From Pseudomonas sp. TH15 (GTDB taxonomy: Bacteria; Pseudomonadota; Gammaproteobacteria; Pseudomonadales; Pseudomonadaceae), in contig NZ_JAEKEL010000001.1 in assembly GCF_016651105.1 (NCBI RefSeq), positions 712,001 through 776,000 on the forward strand: a DNA stretch of 64,000 nt, given 5' to 3'. Positions 1 through 8,188 of this stretch are shown in pieces. Numbering within the stretch: the stretch's first letter is position 1; every line of letters begins with the position of its first letter. The position numbers were made by a program, and so were the translations under genes. The notes below the pieces were generated by a model. It worked only from the letters and a program-made list of their open reading frames with translations, made no database searches and had not been told where the DNA came from.

Positions 1-76
1 ACGATTGGCTCAAGCGAGCTGGGATGTGCCGTTGCAAGGAACGGTGACCGACAAGGCGTGGTATTTCGCAAGCTAG
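1..76 (+). CDS. 5-formyltetrahydrofolate cyclo-ligase, C-terminal end (partial)
   Basis: The window opens inside a plus-strand frame (codons from position 2) that ends at TAG 74-76. The last 24 residues include SWDVPLQGTVTDKAW, which resembles the C-terminus of 5-formyltetrahydrofolate cyclo-ligase (YgfA/MTHFS family), the enzyme that converts 5-formyl-THF to 5,10-methenyl-THF with ATP. In Pseudomonas this gene normally follows zapA and 6S RNA and precedes the EVE-domain gene found here, which supports the call. Too little is present to check the ATP-binding or folate-binding residues. Confidence 0.7.
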   Translation, partial: RLAQASWDVPLQGTVTDKAWYFAS

Positions 77-111
77 ACGCCACCACGATCAGCGGCGTCC
101 GGAAGACAGGT

Positions 112-279
112 TCAGCGCTTGAAGGCCGACGGCTGCAGTTGGTGGTGTTGTTGCTGTTGCGCGATTTCGATCGGCGCGTCGGTCTTGTTGTTCCACAGGC
201 TTTGGGCATAGCCGGTGGTCACGACGCCGAGGCCAAACAAAATAACCAAAATCCATAGTAAATCCGGTTTGCGTTTCAT
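112..279 (-). CDS. Small single-pass membrane protein, unknown function (55 aa)
   Basis: ATG at 279, TGA at 112-114. The product starts MKRKPDLLWILVILFGLG: a positively charged N-terminus, one hydrophobic segment (about residues 8-26), then a short polar tail rich in Gln and His. A G-rich stretch just upstream of the ATG (GGGGGG, 6 nt away) can act as the ribosome-binding site. It lies convergent with the cyclo-ligase gene and divergent from the EVE gene. I do not recognise a family. Inner-membrane location follows from the single hydrophobic segment and is an inference. Confidence 0.6.
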   Translation of the reverse strand: MKRKPDLLWILVILFGLGVVTTGYAQSLWNNKTDAPIEIAQQQQHHQLQPSAFKR

Positions 280-474
280 CGATTGCCCCCCAAAGGCACA
301 TCAACACGATGACAGCAGCGGTTTCCGTTGTAGGCCGTGCAGCAGCGTCAAGCTAAGAAGGCCGGCATTTTGCGGCAACGTGAACCGACACGCAAACGCT
401 GGCGTCAACCGACTGTCGGTTTGTCATAAAATCGCCCGACAACTTGCCCAATCACTTCGCAAGGAGCAAAACCC

Positions 475-927
475 ATGGCCTATTGGCTGATGAAATCCGA
501 GCCCGACGAACTCTCGATCAAAGATTTGGCAAAGCTCGGCAAAGCGCGCTGGGACGGGGTTCGCAACTATCAGGCACGCAATTTCCTGCGGGCGATGGCG
601 GTGGGCGATGAGTTTTTCTTCTATCACTCCAGCTGCCCGGTGCCCGGAATTGCCGGGACTGGCAAGATTATCGAAGCGGCCTACCCCGACCCGACGGCGC
701 TGGAGCCTGAGAGCCATTACTTCGACCCGAAGGCCACCCCGGAGAAAAACGCCTGGAGCGCCATCGATGTGGCCCACGTCGAAACGTTCGCCAACGTCCT
801 GAAGCTCGATTACCTGAAACAGCAAACGGCGCTGGCCGAAATGCCGCTGGTGCAGAAAGGCTCGCGCCTGTCGGTGATGCCAGTCACCGCCGAACAATGG
901 GCTGCGGTTATCGCCCTGAAACCCTGA
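475..927 (+). CDS. EVE domain-containing protein
   Basis: 150 aa, starting MAYWLMKSEPDE, the typical N-terminus of bacterial EVE-domain proteins (thymocyte nuclear protein 1 homologues). The fold is PUA-like; family members are proposed to bind modified bases in DNA or RNA through a pocket lined by aromatic residues, and WDGVRNYQARNFL (about residues 28-40) is a conserved stretch. AAGGAG lies 8 nt before the ATG and fixes the start. Normal length for a single-domain member. No partner nuclease or restriction gene is adjacent, so a housekeeping role is more likely than defence, but the substrate is unknown. Confidence 0.88.
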   Translation: MAYWLMKSEPDELSIKDLAKLGKARWDGVRNYQARNFLRAMAVGDEFFFYHSSCPVPGIAGTGKIIEAAYPDPTALEPESHYFDPKATPEKNAWSAIDVAHVETFANVLKLDYLKQQTALAEMPLVQKGSRLSVMPVTAEQWAAVIALKP

Positions 928-950
928 ATAATCCTTCGCCTGACAAAATG

Positions 951-1049
951 CCATCGCGAGCAGGCTCGCTCCCACAGGGATTTGCTGCGTACACAGCTTT
1001 TGTGAACGCCACAGATCCAATGTGGGAGCGGGCTTGCTCGCGAAGAGGC
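951..1049. repeat. REP pair (REPIN), GTGGGAGCGRGC class
   Basis: Two inverted copies of a palindromic unit: TCGCGAGCAGGCTCGCTCCC at 954-973 and its near-reverse complement at 1021-1044, 45 nt apart. This is the common extragenic palindrome of fluorescens-group Pseudomonas and lies between the convergent EVE and FliL-like genes, where it may also help end transcription. Confidence 0.85.
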
Positions 1050-1069
1050 CCGCCCAGACAGCACAAGTC

Positions 1070-1480
1070 TTATTGAATGATCAGGTTGTTGAACAACAGA
1101 TCCTCAACCACCGGCTTACCGGTTTCGTCGTTCATCACTTGCTGGGTCTGTTTCAGGGCTTCCTGACGCAGCTTTTCCTTGCCATCGATGCTGTTCATCG
1201 CCTCGGTGGTCTGCTGGGTGAACAACGCCACCAACTGGTTGCGAATCAACGGCTCGTTGGCCTTGACCGCTTTGATCGACTCTTCGCCAGTGACCCGCAG
1301 CGCCACGTCGGCCTTGAAGACCTTCAACTTCGGCGTGCCATCCAACCCATAGTTACCCACGAACGGCGGGCTAAGGGTGACGTAGCTGACTTTCGGCGCC
1401 TCGCCTTCTTTGGCGGCTTCTTCGGCCATGGCTGCCATAGGCAGAGACAGGGCCAGCATCAACATGATCCACGCTTTCAC
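1070..1480 (-). CDS. FliL-like periplasmic/membrane protein
   Basis: 136 aa from a GTG start at 1480, chosen because AAGGAG sits 6 nt upstream and a clean signal sequence (VKAWIMLMLALSLPMAAMAEE) follows; the frame is open further upstream but without a ribosome-binding site. The mature part (YVTLSPPFVGNY, DVALRVTGEESIKAV, MNDETGKPVVEDLLFNNLIIQ) resembles the C-terminal domain of flagellar basal-body-associated FliL. Unlike flagellar FliL it is not in a flagellar operon and has a cleavable-looking signal, so it is probably a FliL-domain paralogue with an unassigned envelope role. Confidence 0.75.
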   Translation of the reverse strand: MKAWIMLMLALSLPMAAMAEEAAKEGEAPKVSYVTLSPPFVGNYGLDGTPKLKVFKADVALRVTGEESIKAVKANEPLIRNQLVALFTQQTTEAMNSIDGKEKLRQEALKQTQQVMNDETGKPVVEDLLFNNLIIQ

Positions 1481-1630
1481 AATTCGCTCCTTATCCGGTT
1501 TGCGGCCTAGCATAACGACCCGCCGCGCAAGCACAAGCTTATGGCGGACTATCAGGGCCGGGCATGCTCGTTGACCCAATGACTCACACACCTACACTTA
1601 TCGGCCATCACTCCCAAAGGAATAGCCCTG

Positions 1631-2608
1631 ATGAAAGCCGTGCTATGCAAAGCCTTCGGCCCCGCCGAATCGCTGGTGCTGGAAGACGTTGCCAGTCCTG
1701 TCGCGAAGAAGAACGAAATCCTGCTGGACGTGCACGCCGCCGGGGTCAACTTCCCGGACACGCTGATCATCGAGGGCAAATACCAGTTCAAACCGCCCTT
1801 CCCGTTCTCGCCGGGTGGCGAAGCGGCTGGCGTGGTCAGCGCAGTAGGCGAGAAGGTCAGCCACCTCAAGGTCGGCGACCGGGTCATGGCCCTGACCGGT
1901 TGGGGCAGCTTTGCCGAACAGGTCGCCGTGCCAGGCTACAACGTGCTGCCGATCCCGCCTTCGATGGACTTCAACACCGCCGCCGCGTTCAGCATGACCT
2001 ACGGCACCTCGATGCACGCACTCAAGCAACGCGCCAACCTGCAACCGGGTGAAACCCTGCTGGTACTCGGCGCCTCAGGCGGTGTCGGCCTGGCCGCCGT
2101 GGAAATCGGCAAAGCCATGGGCGCCCGGGTGATCGCGGCAGCCAGCAGCGCCGAAAAACTCGCGGTGGCCAAGGCCGCGGGCGCCGATGAGCTGATCAAC
2201 TACAGCGAAACCAACCTCAAGGACGAAATCAAACGCCTGACCGACGGCCAGGGCGCCGACGTGATCTACGACCCGGTCGGTGGCGACCTGTTCGACCAGG
2301 CCGTGCGCGCCATCGCCTGGAACGGCCGCCTCTTGGTGGTCGGTTTCGCCAGCGGACGCATTCCCGAGTTTCCGGTGAACCTGGCGTTGCTCAAAGGCGC
2401 AGCCGTCGTCGGCGTGTTCTGGGGCTCGTTTGCCCAGCGCCAGCCGCAGGACAACGCGGCGAACTTCCAGCAGTTGTTTGGCTGGTTTGCCGAAGGTAAG
2501 TTGAAACCGTTGGTGTCGCAGGTGTATCCGCTAAGTGAGGCGGCGCAGGCGATTAATGATCTTGGCCAGCGTAAGGCGGTTGGGAAAGTGGTGGTTCAGG
2601 TTCGCTGA
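1631..2608 (+). CDS. NADPH:quinone oxidoreductase family protein (zinc-free MDR)
   Basis: 325 aa, medium-chain dehydrogenase/reductase superfamily. An N-terminal GroES-like domain (residues 1-120, with the PFSPGGEAAGVV turn) is followed by a Rossmann domain whose NADPH-binding loop reads LVLGASGGVGLAAVEIGKAMGA (about 143-164). The cysteine/histidine zinc ligands of alcohol dehydrogenases are absent, as expected for quinone reductases that pass electrons from NADPH to quinones or reactive carbonyls. AAGGAA precedes the ATG. Length is normal; the true substrate cannot be read from sequence. Confidence 0.88.
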   Translation: MKAVLCKAFGPAESLVLEDVASPVAKKNEILLDVHAAGVNFPDTLIIEGKYQFKPPFPFSPGGEAAGVVSAVGEKVSHLKVGDRVMALTGWGSFAEQVAVPGYNVLPIPPSMDFNTAAAFSMTYGTSMHALKQRANLQPGETLLVLGASGGVGLAAVEIGKAMGARVIAAASSAEKLAVAKAAGADELINYSETNLKDEIKRLTDGQGADVIYDPVGGDLFDQAVRAIAWNGRLLVVGFASGRIPEFPVNLALLKGAAVVGVFWGSFAQRQPQDNAANFQQLFGWFAEGKLKPLVSQVYPLSEAAQAINDLGQRKAVGKVVVQVR

Positions 2609-2614
2609 GGCGCT

Positions 2615-3244
2615 TCAACGACCGGGCGACGCTGCCATGTCGCCCGGCATCAGCTGCTCCTGCACCTTCTCGCTTCGGGACTCAACCAGTTGCCCCTTGT
2701 CGTCGAAACGCAAAACGATCAGCCAGTCATATACATCCACCGGCCATTTCGGCTGGCCGATCAATGCCGGGCCATTGCCGCCGAACGCGCCGATGAGTTT
2801 ATTGATGTGGCCGTGGTGCCAGGCGATCAGCACGGTTTTCGCCTGATTGTCCTTGCGCAGCAGGCTGACCAGTTTGTCGACGTCGTTGTTGGCGAAGGGT
2901 TGTTCGATCGGCAGTTGCAGGCGTTGCGCCAAGGGGATCAAGGTCTGGCGCGGGCGGATGCTTTGCGCGCTGTCGGCGGTGGCGATCAGGCGTTGCGGTG
3001 TCAGGGCCTCACCCTCCAGCTGCAATGAAGTGAAGTAGTCAGCGTAAGCGGCGGCGCGCGCTTCACCCCGAGCATTGAGTTGCGGGCCTAATGCCGGTTT
3101 TTCCGCATGACGGACGATCAGCACCGTGGCATTGCGCAACCCCGGCGCCGCAGCGCCCTGAGCGAAACTCAGCGCGAGAACAGAGGCGATGACGGCGACC
3201 ACCATCAGCAATCTGGGCCATAACCTGCGAATCATCGGGGCCAT
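2615..3244 (-). CDS. Histidine phosphatase family protein
   Basis: About 209 aa. The RHAE motif in VLIVRHAEKPALG holds the catalytic phospho-histidine of the phosphoglycerate-mutase/acid-phosphatase superfamily, and the second histidine is in IAWHHGHIN. An N-terminal hydrophobic stretch (LLMVVAVIASVLALSFAQG) looks like a signal peptide, placing it in the periplasm or anchored to the inner membrane. The start at 3244 has GAGA at good spacing; ATG at 3247 or 3235 is possible. It converges with the quinone oxidoreductase gene with a 6-nt gap. Substrate unknown. Confidence 0.8.
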   Translation of the reverse strand: MAPMIRRLWPRLLMVVAVIASVLALSFAQGAAAPGLRNATVLIVRHAEKPALGPQLNARGEARAAAYADYFTSLQLEGEALTPQRLIATADSAQSIRPRQTLIPLAQRLQLPIEQPFANNDVDKLVSLLRKDNQAKTVLIAWHHGHINKLIGAFGGNGPALIGQPKWPVDVYDWLIVLRFDDKGQLVESRSEKVQEQLMPGDMAASPGR

Positions 3245-3405
3245 CATTGTTCTCTGCGCGATCAGTGGGTGACTGCTGGCGAGTCTATGACACAACCCTG
3301 TGACGGCGACAAAAACGCCCTGTTCTTACAGCTGAGCGACAGGTTCGTAAAAGAACATGCGACTTCCAACATTTTCCGCTGTTTTGCCAATGCGAGCCGG
3401 TGCTA

Positions 3406-3420
3406 TTTTCGGTAACGAAA
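3406..3420. promoter_or_regulatory. Candidate GlpR operator upstream of glpT
   Basis: TTTTCGGTAACGAAA contains the inverted repeat TTTCG-N4-CGAAA, ending 49 nt before the glpT ATG. Glycerol genes in Pseudomonas are repressed by the DeoR-family protein GlpR, and an operator is expected here. The exact consensus was not checked, so the link to GlpR is inference from position and symmetry. Confidence 0.4.
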
Positions 3421-3468
3421 CTGTAACATTCGCATCCGCAGTCAAAACAAGAAATTTGGAGCTCTTGA

Positions 3469-4818
3469 ATGTTTGCTTTCTTTCGACCTGCCGCACATCA
3501 GGCGCCCCTGTCTGAAGAAAAAATAGACAGTACTTACCGACGCCTCCGCTGGCAGATCTTCGCCGGGATTTTCTTTGGCTACGCGGGTTATTACCTGCTG
3601 CGCAAGAACTTCTCCCTGGCCATGCCGTACCTGATTGACGAGGGTTACACCCGCGGTCAGTTGGGCTTGGCGATGTCGGCGATTGCGATTGCCTACGGTC
3701 TGTCGAAGTTCTTGATGGGCCTGGTATCCGACCGTTCCAACCCGCGTTATTTCCTGCCGTTCGGCTTGCTGGTCTCGGCCGGGGTGATGTTCATCTTCGG
3801 TTTCGCGCCGTGGGCGACGTCCAGCGTAACCATGATGTTCATCCTGTTGTTCATCAACGGTTGGGCACAGGGCATGGGCTGGCCGCCGAGTGGCCGGACC
3901 ATGGTTCACTGGTGGTCGCAAAAGGAACGCGGTGGCGTGGTGTCCGTGTGGAACGTGGCGCACAACGTCGGCGGCGGTTTGATCGGCCCGTTGTTCCTGT
4001 TGGGCATGGGCCTGTTCAATGACTGGCACGCGGCGTTTTACGTGCCGGCGGCCGTGGCGTTGCTGGTGGCGGCGTTTGCCTTCATCGTGATGCGCGACAC
4101 CCCGCAATCGGTCGGCTTGCCGCCGATCGAGCAGTACAAGAACGACTACCCGGAAGGCTATGACGCCAGCCACGAAGACGAATTCAGCGCCAAGGAAATC
4201 TTCGTCAAGTACGTGCTACGCAACAAAATGCTTTGGTACATCGCTTTGGCCAACGTCTTCGTTTACCTGCTGCGCTACGGCGTACTGGACTGGGCGCCGA
4301 CCTACCTCAAAGAAGCCAAGCACTTCACCGTCGACACGACGTCCTGGGCGTACTTCTTCTATGAGTGGGCCGGTATTCCGGGCACGCTGCTGTGCGGCTG
4401 GATGTCGGACAAGATCTTCCGTGGCAACCGTGGCCTGACCGGCATGGTGTTCATGGCGTTGGTGACCGTGGCAACGCTGGTCTACTGGCTGAACCCGGCC
4501 GGTAATCCGACCATCGACATGATCGCGTTGTTCTCCATTGGCTTCCTGATCTATGGCCCGGTGATGCTGATCGGCCTGCAAGCGCTGGAACTGGCGCCGA
4601 AGAAAGCTGCTGGTACGGCAGCGGGCTTTACCGGTCTGTTCGGTTACCTGGGTGGTTCGGTCGCGGCCAGTGCAGCGATGGGCTACACCGTGGACCATTT
4701 CGGCTGGGATGGCGGTTTCGTACTACTGATCGGCGGGTGCATCCTGGCGATGGTTTGCCTGGCACCGACCCTGTGGCACAAGCAAGTCGCCAGTCAGGGC
4801 CGCGAAGCGATCGCCTGA
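3469..4818 (+). CDS. glpT: sn-Glycerol-3-phosphate transporter
   Basis: 449 aa, organophosphate:phosphate antiporter family of the major facilitator superfamily; exchanges cytoplasmic phosphate for external glycerol-3-phosphate and also admits fosfomycin. The N-terminal cytoplasmic stretch ([22 protein letters not shown]) and [12 protein letters not shown] match GlpT, as does the length (E. coli 452 aa). Twelve hydrophobic segments can be traced, with the central loop around residues 205-250. Its 3' end overlaps the convergent ChaC-like gene by 25 nt. In P. aeruginosa glpT sits in the same neighbourhood (PA5235). Confidence 0.95.
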   Translation: MFAFFRPAAHQAPLSEEKIDSTYRRLRWQIFAGIFFGYAGYYLLRKNFSLAMPYLIDEGYTRGQLGLAMSAIAIAYGLSKFLMGLVSDRSNPRYFLPFGLLVSAGVMFIFGFAPWATSSVTMMFILLFINGWAQGMGWPPSGRTMVHWWSQKERGGVVSVWNVAHNVGGGLIGPLFLLGMGLFNDWHAAFYVPAAVALLVAAFAFIVMRDTPQSVGLPPIEQYKNDYPEGYDASHEDEFSAKEIFVKYVLRNKMLWYIALANVFVYLLRYGVLDWAPTYLKEAKHFTVDTTSWAYFFYEWAGIPGTLLCGWMSDKIFRGNRGLTGMVFMALVTVATLVYWLNPAGNPTIDMIALFSIGFLIYGPVMLIGLQALELAPKKAAGTAAGFTGLFGYLGGSVAASAAMGYTVDHFGWDGGFVLLIGGCILAMVCLAPTLWHKQVASQGREAIA

Positions 4819-5462
4819 TCGGACTTTGATTTGCAGCGCTTGAGCCGCGCCTCCAGATTCCGGTCTGGCATGGCGTGGCTACGCAGGGCGTTGGCGGTTT
4901 GCTCGACATAATCGCGAGTGGTGCCGTAACGCCCGCAAGCGCTTTCGAACACCTGGCTCAGCACATGATCCGGCAAGTTGCCGGCATAGCTGGGCAGGTG
5001 CCGCTCCAACACAAATCCCAATGCTTGAACCTGGCTTCCGTCTTCGAGACGGCAGTTGAGCCAGTGTGGGCGATAGGACGGGAATGGCATTTCGCGTTGC
5101 CAGAGGGCGTAGAGCGAAGCTTCGAGTTGTTCTTCAGGCAGGCGATAGGCGAACCCGCTGCATGAGCCGCCGCGATCCAGGCCAAACACCAAGCCTGGCA
5201 CTTCCGGCGTGCCGCGGTGTTCGTGGGACCACAGGTACAACCCGCGATGGTAGCCGTGAACCCGGCCGCGCACGCGCTCCACCGCCGCGCATTCAGGGCG
5301 CCAGATCAACGAACCGTAAGCAAACAGCCAGACCGGCCCACCCTTGTGGCGCGCCATGGTCGACTGCATCGAGCTGAGCAATTGTTCGTGCGTAAGCTGC
5401 GGCCCCAGATCGAGCCGCGGAGGGTAAGCCAGATTCAGAAAAGCAGATTCGATGGCTGTCAT
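4794..5462 (-). CDS. ChaC-like gamma-glutamylcyclotransferase
   Basis: 222 aa. The substrate-loop motif [10 protein letters not shown] (about residues 47-56) and the glutamate in WQREM are those of the ChaC subfamily, which degrades glutathione to 5-oxoproline and Cys-Gly in the cytoplasm. Length fits bacterial ChaC. The gene ends inside the 3' end of glpT on the opposite strand, so the two mRNAs overlap tail to tail. No strong Shine-Dalgarno is visible before the ATG. The AT-rich gap upstream (5463-5684) would hold its promoter. Confidence 0.87.
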   Translation of the reverse strand: MTAIESAFLNLAYPPRLDLGPQLTHEQLLSSMQSTMARHKGGPVWLFAYGSLIWRPECAAVERVRGRVHGYHRGLYLWSHEHRGTPEVPGLVFGLDRGGSCSGFAYRLPEEQLEASLYALWQREMPFPSYRPHWLNCRLEDGSQVQALGFVLERHLPSYAGNLPDHVLSQVFESACGRYGTTRDYVEQTANALRSHAMPDRNLEARLKRCKSKSDQAIASRP

Positions 5463-5554
5463 GGCGAATAGCGTTCAGCTCCCCGCGGGTGAAGAATTAC
5501 TTAATAGAACGCACCGCTGTAACAATAAGGCACATATGTTTTAAGGCAATTTAA

Positions 5555-5566
5555 GTGCCATGGCAC
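5555..5566. repeat. 12-bp perfect palindrome
   Basis: GTGCCATGGCAC in the AT-rich interval between the ChaC-like gene and the reductase gene. It could be a protein-binding site. No function is assigned. Confidence 0.4.
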
Positions 5567-5603
5567 AGTTATTAATCGATTGCCTGATTGATATATAACC
5601 TAG

Positions 5604-5631
5604 CGGTATTTATCCAATTAGATAAATACCG
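5604..5631. repeat. 11-bp perfect inverted repeat, AT-rich
   Basis: CGGTATTTATC and GATAAATACCG flank a 6-nt loop (CAATTA). It lies about 55 nt past the stop of the minus-strand reductase gene and 140 nt upstream of the ChaC-like ATG. No T-run of terminator type follows on either strand, so an operator or structured-RNA role is as likely as termination. The surrounding 5520-5660 is clearly AT-richer than neighbouring genes. Confidence 0.5.
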
Positions 5632-5684
5632 ATCGGCTATATAGAGAGTTATAACGAATCAGCAGCGCAGCTTAAGAGCGAGGC

Positions 5685-6653
5685 TCAAGATCGAGGCGCG
5701 TACGCAAACACGTCAGCGCGCATCTGATGAGCATCCATCCCCGCTTCAACCAGGGCGTCCAGCGTGCCGTAGACCATGGCCGGTGAGCCGCTGGCGTAGA
5801 CATGCAGAGGCTTCAGATCGGCGAAGTCTTCGCACACTGCTTCATGCAGCATGCCGCAGCGCCCTTCCCAACCGCATTGATCGCTGACAACTTTATGCAG
5901 GAACAGATTGGGCAGCTTCAGCCATTCGTCCCAATGTTCGATTTCATAAAAATCTTCAGGACGGCGCACACCCCAATACAGATGTACCGGATGCTTGAAC
6001 CCGGTGGCGCGGCAATGTTCGATCAAGCTGTGAATCTGGCCCATGCCTGTGCCCGCAGCGATCAGCACCAGCGGCCCGTCCGGCAGTTCGGCCAGGTGGG
6101 TATCGCCGAATGGCATCTCGATCCGCACCATGGCATTGCGTTGCAGCTGTTCGATCAGGCTCAGCGCACTGCTTTCGCGCGCCAGTACGTGGATCTCCAG
6201 GTCACGCCCGCCGTGGGGTGCAGAGGCCAAGGAGAAGGCCGACTTCTCGCCGTTCTCGCGCTCGATCATCAAGTACTGACCGGCGTGATAGCGCGGCGGC
6301 TTGCCGGCCGGCGCCCGCAGGCGAACCCGCCAGGTATCGCCGCCGACGTCCCTGCACTCAATGACCTGACACGACAAGCTGCGCACCGGCAGTTCTCCCA
6401 GCGCGAGCACGCCATCCCACAGCACGATGCAGTCTTCCAGCGGCTCTGCTATGCAAGTGTAGAACTCGCCATGGTCGCGCACATTGCCGGCCTGTTCGAC
6501 CCGTCCTTCTACCAGCAACGCCGCGCAGACATGGCAGTTGCCGTTGCGACAGCTCTGTGGGCATTCATAACCCAGGCGCCGCGCGCCATCGAGAATCCGC
6601 TCGCCGGGCAATATCTCAAGCACTGCTCCGGAGGGCTGCAAAGTTACACGCAT
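5685..6653 (-). CDS. [2Fe-2S] ferredoxin-flavin reductase fusion (annotated in pseudomonads as CDP-6-deoxy-delta-3,4-glucoseen reductase)
   Basis: 322 aa. An N-terminal plant-type ferredoxin domain (residues 1-90) carries four cluster cysteines in YECPQSCRNGNCHVC and FYTC. An FAD-binding beta-barrel follows (RYHAGQYLMIE; FSLASAP) and then an NAD(P)H-binding domain (LVLIAAGTGMGQIHSLIEH, about 200-218). The ATG at 6653 overlaps the ubiD stop by one base (TGATG), so it is translationally coupled to ubiD. The sugar-reductase name is inherited from distant homologues (AscD); with ubiD next door, supply of reduced flavin or electrons to ubiquinone synthesis is a better guess. Confidence 0.85.
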   Translation of the reverse strand: MRVTLQPSGAVLEILPGERILDGARRLGYECPQSCRNGNCHVCAALLVEGRVEQAGNVRDHGEFYTCIAEPLEDCIVLWDGVLALGELPVRSLSCQVIECRDVGGDTWRVRLRAPAGKPPRYHAGQYLMIERENGEKSAFSLASAPHGGRDLEIHVLARESSALSLIEQLQRNAMVRIEMPFGDTHLAELPDGPLVLIAAGTGMGQIHSLIEHCRATGFKHPVHLYWGVRRPEDFYEIEHWDEWLKLPNLFLHKVVSDQCGWEGRCGMLHEAVCEDFADLKPLHVYASGSPAMVYGTLDALVEAGMDAHQMRADVFAYAPRS

Positions 6654-8119
6654 CAATCTATTCCTAACTGATTCCAGATGGCATCGATCCGTTGGGTAAC
6701 GGCGTCATCCTTGACGATTACCCGGCCCCACTCGCGAGTGGTTTCGCCGGGCCATTTATGCGTGGCATCGAGCCCCATTTTCGACCCCAGGCCGGAAACC
6801 GGCGAGGCGAAGTCCAGGTAGTCGATCGGCGTGTTATCGATCATCACCGTGTCGCGCTTGGGGTCCATGCGCGTGGTGATGGCCCAGATCACGTCGTTCC
6901 AGTCTCGCGCGTTGATATCGTCGTCAGTGACGATAACGAACTTGGTGTACATGAACTGTCGCAAAAACGACCAGACACCGAGCATTACCCGCTTGGCGTG
7001 GCCCGGATACGACTTCTTCATGGTCACGATGGCCATGCGGTACGAGCAGCCTTCGGGCGGCAGGTAGAAGTCGGTGATCTCCGGGAACTGCTTCTGCAGG
7101 ATCGGCACGAACACTTCGTTCAGCGCCACACCGAGAATCGCCGGCTCATCCGGTGGACGGCCGGTGTAGGTGCTGTGGTAGATCGGTTTGATCCGATGGG
7201 TGATGCGCTCGACGGTGAACACCGGGAAGCTGTCGACTTCGTTGTAATAGCCGGTGTGGTCGCCGTATGGACCTTCGTCGGCCATTTCGCCCGGATGGAT
7301 CACGCCTTCGAGGATGATCTCGGCGGTGGCCGGCACTTGCAGGTCATTGCCACGGCACTTCACCAGTTCGGTGCGGTTACCGCGCAGCAGGCCGGCGAAG
7401 GCGTATTCGGAGAGGCTGTCCGGCACCGGCGTCACTGCACCGAGGATGGTTGCCGGGTCAGCGCCCAACGCCACGGACACCGGGAACGGCTGGCCGGGGT
7501 GCTTCTCGCACCACTCACGATAATCCAACGCGCCGCCACGGTGACTCAGCCAGCGCATGATGACCTTGTTGCGGCCAATGACTTGCTGACGGTAGATCCC
7601 GAGGTTCTGGCGGTCCTTGTTCGGGCCTTTGGTGACGGTCAGGCCCCAGGTGATCAGCGGGCCGACGTCGCCGGGCCAGCAGGTCTGCACTGGCAGCATC
7701 GCCAGGTCGACGTCGTCACCTTCGATGACCACTTCCTGGCAGACCGCGTCTTTGACGACTTTCGGCGCCATGGCGATGATCTTGCGGAAGATCGGCAGCT
7801 TGGACCAGGCATCCTTCAAGCCCTTCGGCGGCTCGGGTTCCTTGAGGAACGCCAGCAGCTTACCTATCTCGCGCAGCTCGCTGACCGCCTCGGCGCCCAT
7901 GCCCATGGCGACCCGCTCGGGGGTGCCGAACAGGTTACCGAGTACCGGGATGTCGTAGCCGGTAGGGTTCTCGAACAGCAGCGCCGGGCCTTTGGCTCGC
8001 AGCGTGCGATCACAGACCTCGGTCATCTCCAGCACTGGAGAGACAGGGATCTGGATGCGTTTCAACTCTCCGCGCTGCTCAAGCTGCTGCACGAAATCCC
8101 GAAGATCCTTGAATTTCAT
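6653..8119 (-). CDS. ubiD: 4-hydroxy-3-polyprenylbenzoate decarboxylase
   Basis: 488 aa from the ATG at 8119 ([10 protein letters not shown]); a GTG four codons earlier is an alternative. UbiD removes the carboxyl group of 4-hydroxy-3-polyprenylbenzoate in ubiquinone synthesis using prenylated FMN made by UbiX. The [19 protein letters not shown] stretch and the conserved [13 protein letters not shown] motif, which holds the catalytic acidic residue and metal/prFMN contacts, are both present. Length matches pseudomonad UbiD. It is the first gene of a two-gene unit with the coupled flavin reductase. Confidence 0.95.
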   Translation of the reverse strand: MKFKDLRDFVQQLEQRGELKRIQIPVSPVLEMTEVCDRTLRAKGPALLFENPTGYDIPVLGNLFGTPERVAMGMGAEAVSELREIGKLLAFLKEPEPPKGLKDAWSKLPIFRKIIAMAPKVVKDAVCQEVVIEGDDVDLAMLPVQTCWPGDVGPLITWGLTVTKGPNKDRQNLGIYRQQVIGRNKVIMRWLSHRGGALDYREWCEKHPGQPFPVSVALGADPATILGAVTPVPDSLSEYAFAGLLRGNRTELVKCRGNDLQVPATAEIILEGVIHPGEMADEGPYGDHTGYYNEVDSFPVFTVERITHRIKPIYHSTYTGRPPDEPAILGVALNEVFVPILQKQFPEITDFYLPPEGCSYRMAIVTMKKSYPGHAKRVMLGVWSFLRQFMYTKFVIVTDDDINARDWNDVIWAITTRMDPKRDTVMIDNTPIDYLDFASPVSGLGSKMGLDATHKWPGETTREWGRVIVKDDAVTQRIDAIWNQLGID

Positions 8120-8188
8120 TGATGATGGCACCCGTAAAATAGGCGTACATCCTACCTGCTCTGCCGGCCGCTGGCAGCTTATCGCTGC

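Noticed and set aside
6692..8122. Open frame antisense to ubiD (476 codons)
   Set aside because: Exactly overlies the well-conserved ubiD frame and shows the His/Arg/Gln-rich composition of an antisense shadow.
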